Below are positions 52,259 through 62,419 of a DNA stretch of 64,000 nt, in pieces; position 1 is the stretch's first letter; each line of letters opens with the position of its first letter. Location: NCBI GenBank assembly GCA_949987705.1, contig OX465282.1:10280501-10344500 (forward strand), given 5' to 3'. Both the position numbers and the translations under genes were made by a program. The notes below the pieces were generated by a model. The model had not been told where the DNA came from and made no database searches. It saw only the letters and a program-made list of their open reading frames with translations. This DNA is from Thereva unica (taxonomy: Eukaryota; Arthropoda; Insecta; Diptera; Therevidae).

Positions 52259-54170
52259 TGCATTTTTAGCCTGTTGGACCAACGTTTAATTTCATTTTTT
52301 TTTTGTTATAAATCGATAAAGCGTCATGAGATTCCCTGCTCATGGCTAACGACGCGAGTTATGAAGTTAATACCTAATGGATTTTACCATCAGTCTTTCC
52401 TGTGTGGCAAGGCATATTTTTGTGTCAATAAATCACCCCCTCCATAAAGGCACATTAATCATGAATTTAGAATCAATAAAGATTTCGAAATATATCCACA
52501 CCTTAATAATTTATAGCGGCAAGCATAAACCCGATGAGAGACGAAACGTCGAAGGGGTAATCTCTTCATATAATACACGAACCCGCACCTCCGACGAGTT
52601 TCTCATCTAAAAAAAAAAAAAAAAATAAAGGGAAGGACTACCCTCGGAGCATATAAAAAGTGCCGAATCCCTTAGATTTGATTCGTTGCCAAGATTTTAT
52701 TATTTTATTAATATTCCCAACATTTGTATGCATAACAATAAACTTCTCGCATTTTAAATGGCGCCTGCTGAGGTTAGGCCTATTTGAATATTCTGAGGAA
52801 GTGCTGCAAATGAATTTCCGGGAGTACCTTTGTTAACATGCGTGCAAAGTAAAGTGAGCCTCCGAGAGAGAGCATATAGCCAGCCAGCGACTTCTGAACA
52901 GGGTGGGGGGGCTAAAATATATTCGTCGAATCCCTATCCAAACCCAAATACGTGCAAAACTCAAAACAATAAGCTTTGTGTCTTGAAAAGCTAAAAAAAA
53001 AAACACACAAAAAATAATAATTCCGTCAGGTAGGAGAGACACGGAAAAGGGCTTCCGTGTGGTCCCCAGTCCGTGTGAAAAGTTGTGCGGAGCACAGGCC
53101 TAACAAGGGAACGGCTATAAGTTACGCGCTTAGTCGCAAGGATATTTATCATATCCCAAGAAATATATTTCGCGTGTTAATGGTAGCAGTGGGACCAATT
53201 AAATTTTAATGGAGTTATTTATAATTTTTATGTTTAAGGGCCTGAGCGACTCCTCAGAGTTATTATAGCTCATAATTTTGCCACGTTGCCTATGCAACAC
53301 GGCTAGAGCACCACTTCTAGGGACTATTTTCGAAAAAGATCGTTCTACACCGGTGCGCCCTGGATACCTAGCCCCTGCACACTGCTACCTGCGACGACGA
53401 GTACAAGACGAGAGGTGAGAACACAATAATCATGACAGAAGGTGTGATATCATCCTCAAAGAGAGATGGGACAATTGCCTTTTCCCTTTGGTCATAATTT
53501 AAGCACGTTTTTGTAGGATCCTCTCAGCTTTGTAGGAATAAAAGCTTTTTTCGTGTGTTGTTGTTTTTTCTAAAAACCAGTCACGTTGTTGATGAAGGTG
53601 CACCTTGAGTAAGTGATATTATTTTTTGCGCCATAATATATTATAAGTGTTAAAAATGTAAATCTAGCAGAGGCGTATTGAAAAGAAGACACCACCTAGG
53701 TCCCCAAACAGGAGATATTTATCCTCTCAACAGTATTTAAAAAATAAAATTCCATTTTCACAGGAATTACAATCTAGCCATGCTAAGTACATAGTATAAG
53801 GTAGAACAAAGCTCAAATGGCACGTTTTATTTTATTAAAATCGTCTAGGTTGAGAGGTGTGAATAAATGTGTCATTAAGCTGTCGAAATAACTCATTAAA
53901 GGAAATTAACTATTGGACGGAATCGTTAGGCTGTCAAAACCAGGACCAATTATTTATTGCCTGTGACTGTTTTTTGCTTGTCAATGTCAATGCCGACATT
54001 ATACCCACAAAGGAAATTACTTAAGGATATACTAGGAAACGAGAATAAGGATTATGTTTCTTGGTTCAATAACGTATAGATGCTTCAAGAGGCATTTTCA
54101 ATGGAACTTAGCCTCAAGATGCACGAGCCAATGCATTGATCAATTCGAACTGTCAATTGTCTGATTTTTA
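52259..54170. other. No gene seen
   Basis: About 1.9 kb, A+T-rich, with A runs at 52609-52626. No recognised motif or frame. Confidence 0.45.
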
Positions 54171-54174
54171 ACTT

Positions 54175-54316
54175 CCCAGTAGGAAGTTATTGTAATCGGT
54201 CCGAAAATCGAAATCGAAATTTTCTACGTATTTTCATGTTTCATGGTCCCAATAGAATTTTAAGCAAAAAATTGAGAAGAAGTATGTGTGTGTGCGTACG
54301 TATATGGTCATTTTTT
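54175..54316 (+). repeat. Leader of the tandem repeat block
   Basis: Starts CTTCCCAGTAGGAAGTTATT, a short inverted pair (ACTTCC/GGAAGT), then ATCGGTCCGAAAATCGAAAT. It may be the terminal part of a DNA element whose inner part is the tandem array. Confidence 0.45.
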
Positions 54317-54900
54317 CCTGCACGATATATATCTTGCGATAGATATCTTGCGAACCATAAAAGATATCAACTTCGTTGAGGTGTCGTTCGTAGCGTATTA
54401 ACGGAAATATGATCTGAAAAGATTTTCATAAAATTCGGTCGAGACGTTTTTTTGTTTAAACGACTTATGTGATTTATGATTTATGTACCTACCCAATATC
54501 GCGTGAACCAACAATGATACCGACTTCGTTTGGATGCCGATCGTAGCGTATTACCGAAGTAATACTTTGAAAAGATATTCTTAAAATTTGGTCGAGCGGT
54601 TTTTTTTTTTTTGTTTGAACGACAAACGTGATTTTTGTACCTGCACGATATCCGGGCTCCAAGATTGATATCGACTTCGTTTAGGTGCCGATCGAAGCTT
54701 ATTAACGAAAATATGATCTGCAAAATTTTCATAAAATTCGGTCGAGCCGTTTTCCTGTTTAAACGACTCTCGTGACTTTTGAACCTGCACGATTTCGCAT
54801 AAACCAAAAATTATACTGACTTTTTTGAGTTACTAACGAAAACATGCTCTAAAGAAAATTTCATAACATTCGATAAAGCCTTTTTTGTTTAAATGAAAAG
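54317..54900 (+). repeat. Tandem repeat, four units of about 146-168 bp
   Basis: Each unit has TGCACGATAT-like, GATATCGACTTCGTTTRGGT, GCCGATCG, ATTAACGAAAATATGATCTG, TTCATAAAATTCGGTCGAGC and GTTTAAACGACT boxes. Units begin near 54317, 54486, 54637 and 54783 and diverge increasingly at the last. One inverted unit is at 29370-29545. Confidence 0.82.
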
Positions 54901-55251
54901 ACTTTGGCTAAAGGTCACAAGGACCTTAAATTGAATAGTTTTGCTAATAAACTCGTAGAGTGGTCTGGTTTCAGCAGAGGGAAAGCTTTCCGTCGTCATC
55001 TGTCAAAATCCTAGCACTCTTTAAAAATAGTGCAAAAATTACGTTACACTTTACAAACTCAACGAATTTTTCAAACCAGAGGTCTGCAATTTTTGCGCTG
55101 GGAATTGTTTTCCGCGTCCCCGAGGTTATGGAAATTTAAGTTCATCTCGGATTTACTGAACAATGTGGACTTTCCGGTCAAGTCCAACAAGTCTTTTACA
55201 TTGATTAGTTTCGCTAATATCTCTTGAATAAGCGAACGTCAAGATATCCGT
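54901..55251. other. No gene seen
   Basis: No coding motif; TAGTTTTGCTAATAAACTCG and TAGTTTCGCTAATATCTCTT form a weak direct repeat (54941 and 55205). Confidence 0.4.
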
Positions 55252-55359
55252 GTGAGTGCAAATTTTAGTTTTTGGGGTGTGAATCCGAAGTTGGCGTCTT
55301 CGTACCACAGCTGGCGCATGTTGTCACTGGATCTCGGACACAACCAGGCCAAAAATAGA

Positions 55360-58165
55360 ACGCAGAAGGGCCCTAAAAATAACGTAAACTCTACAAGCGA
55401 CCCGGAAAGACGTCACCAACTAGAACGGGAATACTCCCAATTACATCGGGAGGTAAAGAGAAGCGTCCGGCGTGATAAAAGGCAGCAGATAAACGAGCTC
55501 GCAGAACAAGCGGAAAACGCGGCAAACACAGCCAACAGTAAGGTGCTGTACCAAATCGCTAAACAGCTCTCGGGAAAGCACTCTACTAAAAAGCATGCCG
55601 TTAAGAGTGCGGATGGAAGGCTGCTGTGCAGCGACGAGGAGCAGCTCCAAAGATGGAGAGATTACTTCTTCGCCGCCCTGAATGGTTCATTTACACAGGA
55701 ACCTCAGGAAACCAGCAACAATGCACAGCCAATATCACCACCCGGGCCCCATACAAGATGGAAATAGTAACCGCAATTCATGCGATGGCCAATGGTAAAG
55801 CAGCAGGAAAAGATGGCATCCCGCCAGAATTGTTGAAAGCCGACTCAAGCCTCATAGCAGATGCGCTTCAGCCAATCCTGGAAATAGAATGGAACACCTG
55901 TACCTTTCCGGAGGATTGGACGGAAGGTATCATGGTCAAAATCAAAAAAGGGGGACCGAACAATATGCGACAACTGGATATGCGACAACTCTGTTTATTA
56001 TCTACTGTGGGCAAAATTTTGTCCCATATATTACTATCTAGGATAAGTGAGGCAGTAGACCGAACGCTTAGGAGGCAGCAGGCCGGATTCAGAAAGGGCC
56101 GCTCCTGTATTGATCATATCAACACATTACGAATAATAGTGGAGCAGTCTACTGAATTCCGATCCCCCCTTTAAACTATGAGAAAGCGTTCGACTCGGTT
56201 AATAGGAGCTTCATTTGGCAGGTACTACGGCGACGTGGACTGCGTGATAATTCCAAAAGCAGAGTTCTCCATAATGGAAAATTATCCGACAGGTGTGAGG
56301 TGAGCTCAGGAGTACGACAAGGATGCATACTTTCGCCTTTATTATTTCTTATAGTAATAAATGACATCCTTATCGGCGCTGTAGATAGTAAAACAGGCGG
56401 CATACAATCGGGTTTGCTAGACCGCCTTAAGGATCTCGACTACGCAGATGATATCTGTTTGCTGGCCCACAGACACCAGGACCTCAAAAACATGATTAAC
56501 AATTTGGCAACAGAAAGTAGTCCAGCAAGCTTAAGGCTAAATCCGACTAAAACTAAAGAAATGCGGATAAATGCAAACACCATTGAACGGACCGCGCTTA
56601 ATAACCGTGACGTGGAACTGGTAGATAAATTCCGCTACCTCGGTAGAATTATTACCGAAAATGGTGGGGCAGAAGAAGACGTCAGTTCCAGAATAAATAA
56701 AGCACGAGGCGCATATGCATGCCTGTTCCGCATAAGGAGATCAACGGAGATCTCCAGTAGCACCAAATTGTGGCTGTTCAGGGCAGTTCTTTTGTACGGT
56801 TGCGAAACATGGAAAGTCACCCAATTCATCACAGGGCGCCTACAAGTCTTCATCAACAGATGACTGCGTCGTATCCTAAAATACCACTGGCAAGATAGAA
56901 TTTCAAACGAAGAGCTATGGCGCCGCACAGTGGGACCAAATCCAAAAAAGCTGGCCAAAAGTCAAAAATTGCCTTAGATGATGTCAAATTTTACACTCGG
57001 GGGTTTTCGGGGTCGCTGATCACGAATATGGTGTCAAAATTTCGATTTTCAAAATGGCGGACTCAATATGGTTAACATAACCTCTCCCAATAGTCAAAAA
57101 CTTTAGTAAATGATACCAAAACTTCTCACTTAAGGGTTTTCGGGGTTGCTGATTACGAATCCGGTGTCGAAATTGCGATTTTCAAACTAAAAGACTCAAT
57201 TTTAATAACATAACCTCTTAAAAAAATAAAAAAAATTGTTTAATATAATTTTTAATACTTTTGATTTATTTTTTTTTTAAGCAAGTTACTTTATTAGGAA
57301 GTAAACATTTTTTTTTTGTTTCTCAAGGAACAATGAGTAATATGTGATTAATAGTTTTCAATTTTATTTTTTGCAATATACGGTTGAAAAAATTCCCTCC
57401 GCAATCCTCATTTTTGGATGTGCTGCACGTATGTGACCCCTAAAAACATGGAGGGACAATTTTGGGCAACGAATTTTTTTTGGAGGTGAAGGATTACACT
57501 TTTACCAACAACGCCCAGCAAGTTTTGCAGGGGTGCAGAGGGGTGCAATATTACTTTTTGTCCGAAATATATCGCACTCTTACAATCCTAATTCATAAAA
57601 ATCACATGTAGTAGATGTTTACTGTGTATTATATACTTGCTTAAAGGGTATACTACATTTTTTTTAAACTCTACATACCTTCCAAAGAAAATTCCCCTTT
57701 AAACGACCACGATTGCATGGTTACTTAATTTTTTATAGCGTTTTGAAAACGTTAACATTTTTTCACAATATTAACGTTTAAAATTAAGCAAAAAAGGTAA
57801 AGTAACACTTAAAATTTATCAGTCCGTAGAAAAAAATCTAACCTTCCGTGACTGATTGCTTACTATTGGAAGTGTTCTCGAACCAACCCCCCCCCCCCCA
57901 AAAAACCGCAATATAGTAACTTTATTTTTAGACTTTTGGCCAGCTTTTTTGGATTTGGTCCCACTGTGCGCCGTGCCGGCCAAGAAAGGATAGACGACCA
58001 AATCAAGCGAAGGAAATGGAATTGGGTTGGCCACACCTTGCCACGTAAAAACGAAAATCTAGCCAAACAGGCCCTTGACTGGAATCCTGGGAGATCCTGG
58101 TCGGAGCTGTGAGCTGTCGCGCAAAACAGAGTCCGCTGGAGGGCAACTGTTTCCGCCCTATGTCC
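55360..58165 (+). pseudogene. Reverse transcriptase of LINE D, broken
   Basis: Blocks in order: REYSQLHREVKRSVRRDKRQ, QIAKQLSGKHS, EEQLQRWRDYF; then KAAGKDGIPPELLKADSSLI, FPEDWTEGIMVKIKKG, LLSTVGKILSHILLSRI, RRQQAGFRKGRSCIDHI; after a deletion/frameshift near 56170, YEKAFDSVNRSFIWQVLRRR; then SGVRQGCILSPLLFLIVIND, LDYADDICLLAHR (active site), LYGCETWKVTQFITGRL, a stop at 56861-56863, LRRILKYHWQDRISNEELWR and, past the MITE, QERIDDQIKRRKWNWVGHTL. Frameshifts near 55740 and 56170 and the stop make it dead. Confidence 0.85.
56926..57968. mobile_element. MITE, 1043 bp, inside LINE D
   Basis: 38-bp inverted ends start CACAGTGGGACCAAATCCAA on both sides (near perfect). Flanks share CGCCG (56921-56925 and 57969-57973), and removing the insert plus one copy restores the RT frame ...EELWRRAGQERID. 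Internally, a block of about 115 bp with GGGTTTTCGGGGT, GCTGAT, ACGAAT and CGATTTTCAAA is directly repeated (57000 and 57130). No transposase. Confidence 0.88.
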
Positions 58166-58190
58166 CATGAGGGATTAAAGGAGCGTAAAG

Positions 58191-59620
58191 AAGAAGAAAA
58201 TCATATTTAGGTACCAAAGTAACATATTAAATCCTTGAACGCTTCCTAGTCATTTCAATAGCCTATGTAGTTAGAATTGGTCTCTTCGGCACTAGTATAT
58301 CTTTATTTTAAACATAATGTCACACAATATATAGAATGCATCATGATACGATCCTTCAAGTGTGAAATGTTTTCAGTCCATTCTTTCCGACAGACAACAG
58401 ACAAAACAGCAAAGTTCTTAAATTCTACTCAAATAGTTCGTATTTTCCTAAATGCACATTTCTAAAAGAACTTCTTTTGACATAGAAAAGTTAAAAGAAT
58501 TGGAACGATTCAATACGAAATAAACCCTCTAGATGCTCGTCATTTAATTTGACTCCACTTCCAAAAGAAATAAGAATTTTTCCGCATTGTAGCTGATACC
58601 TTCTTAAAGACCTTCAAGAAATTCTAGCTAACTCGTTCTTATTTAAAGAAGGAAAAGAACGCTGCTATTCAAAGGCAAGATGGAGTCAGTGTATGACAAT
58701 AAACTTCATTGAGTTATTTGAAGTCTATTGTGATGCTTATTTTCTCGTTGAGACTCGAGATTTAAGGGGATGTTCCGTCACTTGTGCGATGTACATGTAA
58801 TAGAGGAGTATGGCGTATGAAAAATTCTTTTCTTTAAATTCTTTTGATATTCATCCTTAAAAATGAAAATTTTAAGGCTCATAAAAAAGCATGAAAGGTT
58901 TCTTGCAACATCATAAAAATTATTTGAAAATTGATAAAATCTTTATCTTGCACAGAGTTGTATGTATGCATGGATGTATAGATGATACAGCCGAGCCTTT
59001 TTGATATCACGGATGAAGTTTATGACTGATACACGTTATCATCATCTGTTGCTTGGAATTGTTTGCTGTTTTGTTACGTGTACAACGAGAGGATGTAAAC
59101 GACACCCAGAAATATAAAAACTCATTTCTTAATGGATACTGTAAAAAAAAATATATAACGAAAGACCTACCAGGAATATGATTTTTGAGGGTTGAGGATT
59201 GAGGGTGAGAGGCAATAGAAGCACGAGGGTGGGGAGCAGCGTTAAATCACTCAAGTACACATAACGTAATATTTATAACGTCTATATAAGGCGGGATTTT
59301 GAAGATTTTGTTGATTGATTACTGAGGTATATTTTATGATAATTAAATAGATAAAAAAAAGCGTCATTGAATTTAATAGAGGAATTGTAGAGTGGCTTTC
59401 AGATGTTGTAACAATACGGATTTATGTATGTTTTTAGATGAGCTGCTTATCAAGTCCGTAAAAGGATGTTAAAAATTCAATTTCGACGTCTTTTAAGAGA
59501 TTATTTACTGTGGATTGTTATGTATCTCGAAAATATATTTGATTTTCAGGAAATGTCATCTTTTTCTTATTTGACATTATAAACTAAGGTTGAAACTCAC
59601 ATTTGAATTTTGGATTGTAG
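58191..59620. other. No gene seen
   Basis: About 1.4 kb of A+T-rich sequence with no recognised motif. Confidence 0.45.
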
Positions 59621-59629
59621 TAGAATCCG

Positions 59630-59705
59630 CATGGCGTAGCTAGGGGAAAGTGTGGGCACCGCGCCCCCCACCAGCAAAATACATTGACCACCCTAGAACA
59701 ATCCA
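59630..59705 (+). repeat. Solo DNA-transposon end
   Basis: TGGCGTAGCTAGGGGAAAGT and GGGCACCGCGCCCCCCACCA resemble the common GGCGTAGCTAGGGG terminus of hAT-like elements; the partner end was not found. Confidence 0.35.
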
Positions 59706-59815
59706 CACTATGTTAAGAAAAAATATTCAATACTATTCCTCGTTCAATTATTTTATCATCCCCGAAAACCACCTTTGACCAAATATTATCGAAATCTTCA
59801 TAGTCGGTTCCGAGA

Positions 59816-61948
59816 ATGTTTATATTAATTAAGGCCCTCATTCACATACAGGCCTCCAGCAGGCCGTGGCCCTCCAGACCAGGTCGGGTAGTACGAGCCG
59901 ATGAAGGCCATACATTGCTCAGCTTAACTGAAGGTGAACTTATCGCGACTACATCGTCTCAAACCTTCGAACATATTTTAGTACGAGTAAAGTTCGGAAA
60001 TAAATACAATACAATGCTTGACAAAAACACTCGGTCCCTTCGTAATAGGAGAAATAAATTGTACCGCGTAGTGAAAAATAACAACAATGTTAGTGCTGAG
60101 CAGAAATCTGAATACGCCAGGTTAGCCTCAGAATTTAATCATAGGTCACGGGAGGCCTATACTACCTATGCAAAGACTGTCGGTAAAAATATCATACGTA
60201 ATCCTAAAAAATTCTTTGATTTCGTTAACCTAAAGCGAAAAACATCAGGCTACCCGACAACAATGACAAACGGTATCACGCACTCCTCTCTCCCCCAAGA
60301 AATTTCAAACATGTTTGCGGACAGGTTCAGTGAAATCTTCTGCCCCATTTCTTCGACTGCACACACTGTCCCAAGAGAGCATTCCAAAACTGCGGTCCTT
60401 ATAGACAATATATCTTTATCGCCCGAAGATATAATGACAGGTCTTATAGATCTGGAGGTCAATAAAGGTCACGGTCCGGACTGTCTACCTGCAAGTTTTT
60501 TGCAGAGCCACGCCCAACTCATTCTACTCCCTCTTCACCTCATTTTTAACAAGTCCCTTTCTGCCGGTAAGTTTCCTTCGGTATGGAAGAAATCCTTCCT
60601 CACACCAATCTTTAAGTCAGGTGATAAACATGCGGTGGACAACTATAGGGGCATTCCTATCCTATCTGTTATCCCTAAACTATTTGAAAAACTTATCTAT
60701 GACAAGATTGCCCCTCTAATTGTTCCGAACCTAAACGATCAGCAACATGGTTTCAGAAAAGGTCGTTCCACCACATCCAATCTTATGATAATGATATCCG
60801 AACTACTGTGCGGTATGGAACAAGGCCACCAGTTTGACGCTATCTACACTGACTTCAGCAAGGCATTCGATCGAGTAGACCACCACATTCTATATATGAA
60901 ATTATTAAGATTTGGGATATCCGGCCCCCTTCTGGATTGGATAACATCCTATCTTAACGGGAGAACTCAGGTGGTAAGATTTCAGGGCTTCCTCTCAAAA
61001 GAAATCAATGTAACCTCAGGTGTACCGCAAGGCAGCCACCTAGGGCCACTTCTATTTAACATATTCATTTCCGATCTATCTGAAATATTAAATGGCATTC
61101 CGCACCTCTTTTACGCCGATGATTTAAAAATTTATAGTGCTATAAGGTCTCAAACTGATGTATCCTTTTTACAGTCGAAACTTAATGCACTACATGACTG
61201 GTGCACCACTAACAATCTTCTTCTTAACACCAGTAAGTGCCACGTAATTACCTTCTCCAGGAAAAGAAACAAACAGCTGCAAAATTATTATCTCAATGAC
61301 AATGTCTTGGATCGTGTCGATCACATTGTTGATTTAGGCATTGTCCTCGACAGCAAGTTAAACTTTAACTTACACTATGATAATATTATTGCTAGATCCA
61401 ACAAGCTGTTGGGCTTTATCAAGAGAAGAGCTAAAGAATTCGACAATGTTTGGGTTACTAAAGCCTTGTTTTGCTCATTGGTCCGTCCTATTCTTGAGTA
61501 TGCGTGCCAGATCTGGGATCCTATATTTCAAATTAGTATTAATCGAATAGAATCTGTCCAAAAGAAGTTCCTTCTTTTCGCGCTTAGGAACCTCTATAAT
61601 CCTTCGGATTTTCACAACCTTCCTCACTATAAGGACAGGCTCAAAATCCTTGATCTCTTGCCTCTATCCCTTAGACGGAAATTGCTTATATCTTGTTTTA
61701 CCCTGGATGTCCTGAACAACAACCTCAAGGTGCAGTTCCTGTCGGACACAATCAAATTTAACGATACTCGACAAACAAGACATTCCAAACTGCTTAAAGA
61801 GTACCCGCATCGCACTGAATATGCTAGAAACGAGCCCGTTAACAGGTGCTGCATTACCTTCAATTCCTACGCGTCCTGTTTCTCTCCCTCAATTAACAAA
61901 AGTTCCTATAAAAGAAAACTAATTTCCCTATTGTCCTCTTCTAACTAA
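59816..61948 (+). CDS. Jockey/CR1-like LINE reverse transcriptase, 5'-truncated but uninterrupted, 710 codons
   Basis: Blocks: RNRRNKLYRVV, NPKKFFDFVNLKRK (linker typical of Jockey/CR1), EVNKGHGPDCLPASF, FPSVWKKSFLTPIFKSGDKH, NYRGIPILSVIPKLFEKLIY, QQHGFRKGRSTTSNL, YTDFSKAFDRVDHHILYMKL, SGVPQGSHLGPLLFNIFISD, YADD at residues 433-436 (catalytic), LNTSKCHVITFSRKRN and a complete thumb and C terminus ending in KSSYKRKLISLL. The first 45 or so residues come from repeat B, so the TTG/ATG-type start there is not the native one; the endonuclease half is absent. No internal stop or frameshift over about 650 LINE-derived codons, which implies a recent insertion. Confidence 0.87.
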   Translation: MFILIKALIHIQASSRPWPSRPGRVVRADEGHTLLSLTEGELIATTSSQTFEHILVRVKFGNKYNTMLDKNTRSLRNRRNKLYRVVKNNNNVSAEQKSEYARLASEFNHRSREAYTTYAKTVGKNIIRNPKKFFDFVNLKRKTSGYPTTMTNGITHSSLPQEISNMFADRFSEIFCPISSTAHTVPREHSKTAVLIDNISLSPEDIMTGLIDLEVNKGHGPDCLPASFLQSHAQLILLPLHLIFNKSLSAGKFPSVWKKSFLTPIFKSGDKHAVDNYRGIPILSVIPKLFEKLIYDKIAPLIVPNLNDQQHGFRKGRSTTSNLMIMISELLCGMEQGHQFDAIYTDFSKAFDRVDHHILYMKLLRFGISGPLLDWITSYLNGRTQVVRFQGFLSKEINVTSGVPQGSHLGPLLFNIFISDLSEILNGIPHLFYADDLKIYSAIRSQTDVSFLQSKLNALHDWCTTNNLLLNTSKCHVITFSRKRNKQLQNYYLNDNVLDRVDHIVDLGIVLDSKLNFNLHYDNIIARSNKLLGFIKRRAKEFDNVWVTKALFCSLVRPILEYACQIWDPIFQISINRIESVQKKFLLFALRNLYNPSDFHNLPHYKDRLKILDLLPLSLRRKLLISCFTLDVLNNNLKVQFLSDTIKFNDTRQTRHSKLLKEYPHRTEYARNEPVNRCCITFNSYASCFSPSINKSSYKRKLISLLSSSN

Positions 61949-62190
61949 CATTATAGACCTAGATCTTAGTTTAATATTTAAATATTAAATACTGCAATGT
62001 TCCTTATTAATGTTAATATGTATTTTTTTATCTGTAACTGTTTTTGTTAAGTGCCTTGTTTGGCAAATAAATAAATAAAACCTTGAGGTAGCCGCCTGAC
62101 AGGCCGTGGACTGCATGTGAACTTATGATTCCCTATATAAACACAGGCGAAGACGACAGTTAAGCGTAGCAGGCTATTAATTCAAGGGCA
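59835..62190 (+). mobile_element. Repeat B, long copy, hosting a LINE
   Basis: The left end (CATTCACATACAGGCC, GGCCGTGGCCCTCCAGACCA) and right end (GCCGCCTGACAGGCCGTGGA, TTATGATTCCCTATATAAAC, TATTAATTCAAG at 62088-62185) match the two ends of the short copy at 14750-15290. The LINE occupies the middle from about 59955 to 62081. Confidence 0.65.
61949..62081 (+). repeat. 3' UTR and (AAATA)n-type tail of the LINE
   Basis: Short UTR of about 130 bp ending GCCTTGTTTGGCAAATAAAT and further AAATAAA repeats, then repeat B resumes (CCTTGAGGTAGCCGCC). Confidence 0.8.
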
Positions 62191-62419
62191 AAAACTAGTT
62201 GGGTTACTGGTTTGACCCTTTCAGTCCACACGATTAAGTTCACAGTATGTAATTTAACTAGGTGTGGTTACGTAATTTGTAAAGTGTGGAACTTAATTTA
62301 ACTGAATACGGGTGAACATACAGGACTTCGCACATCGATTCCACGGATGCACGCATTCTACGATCGTAGAACAAATAAAAGACAGATGTGATCAATCCAT
62401 TCGGGTTGTATGGAATTAA

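Larger units (their letters stand above)
55290..58190 (+). mobile_element. 5'-truncated LINE (family D) split by a 1-kb MITE
   Basis: ORF2 fragments run from about 55290 to 56925 and resume at 57969-58180; the 3' end is GGAGCGTAAAGAAGAAGAAA, a purine-rich tail similar in style to RTE-A. The endonuclease domain is missing. The family is not assigned with confidence; it resembles RT proteins of the CR1/RTE-like invertebrate type ending in WVGHTL....GRP. Confidence 0.75.

Noticed and set aside
52377..52610. 77-codon ORF
   Set aside because: No motif, no neighbours, A+T-rich; not supported.
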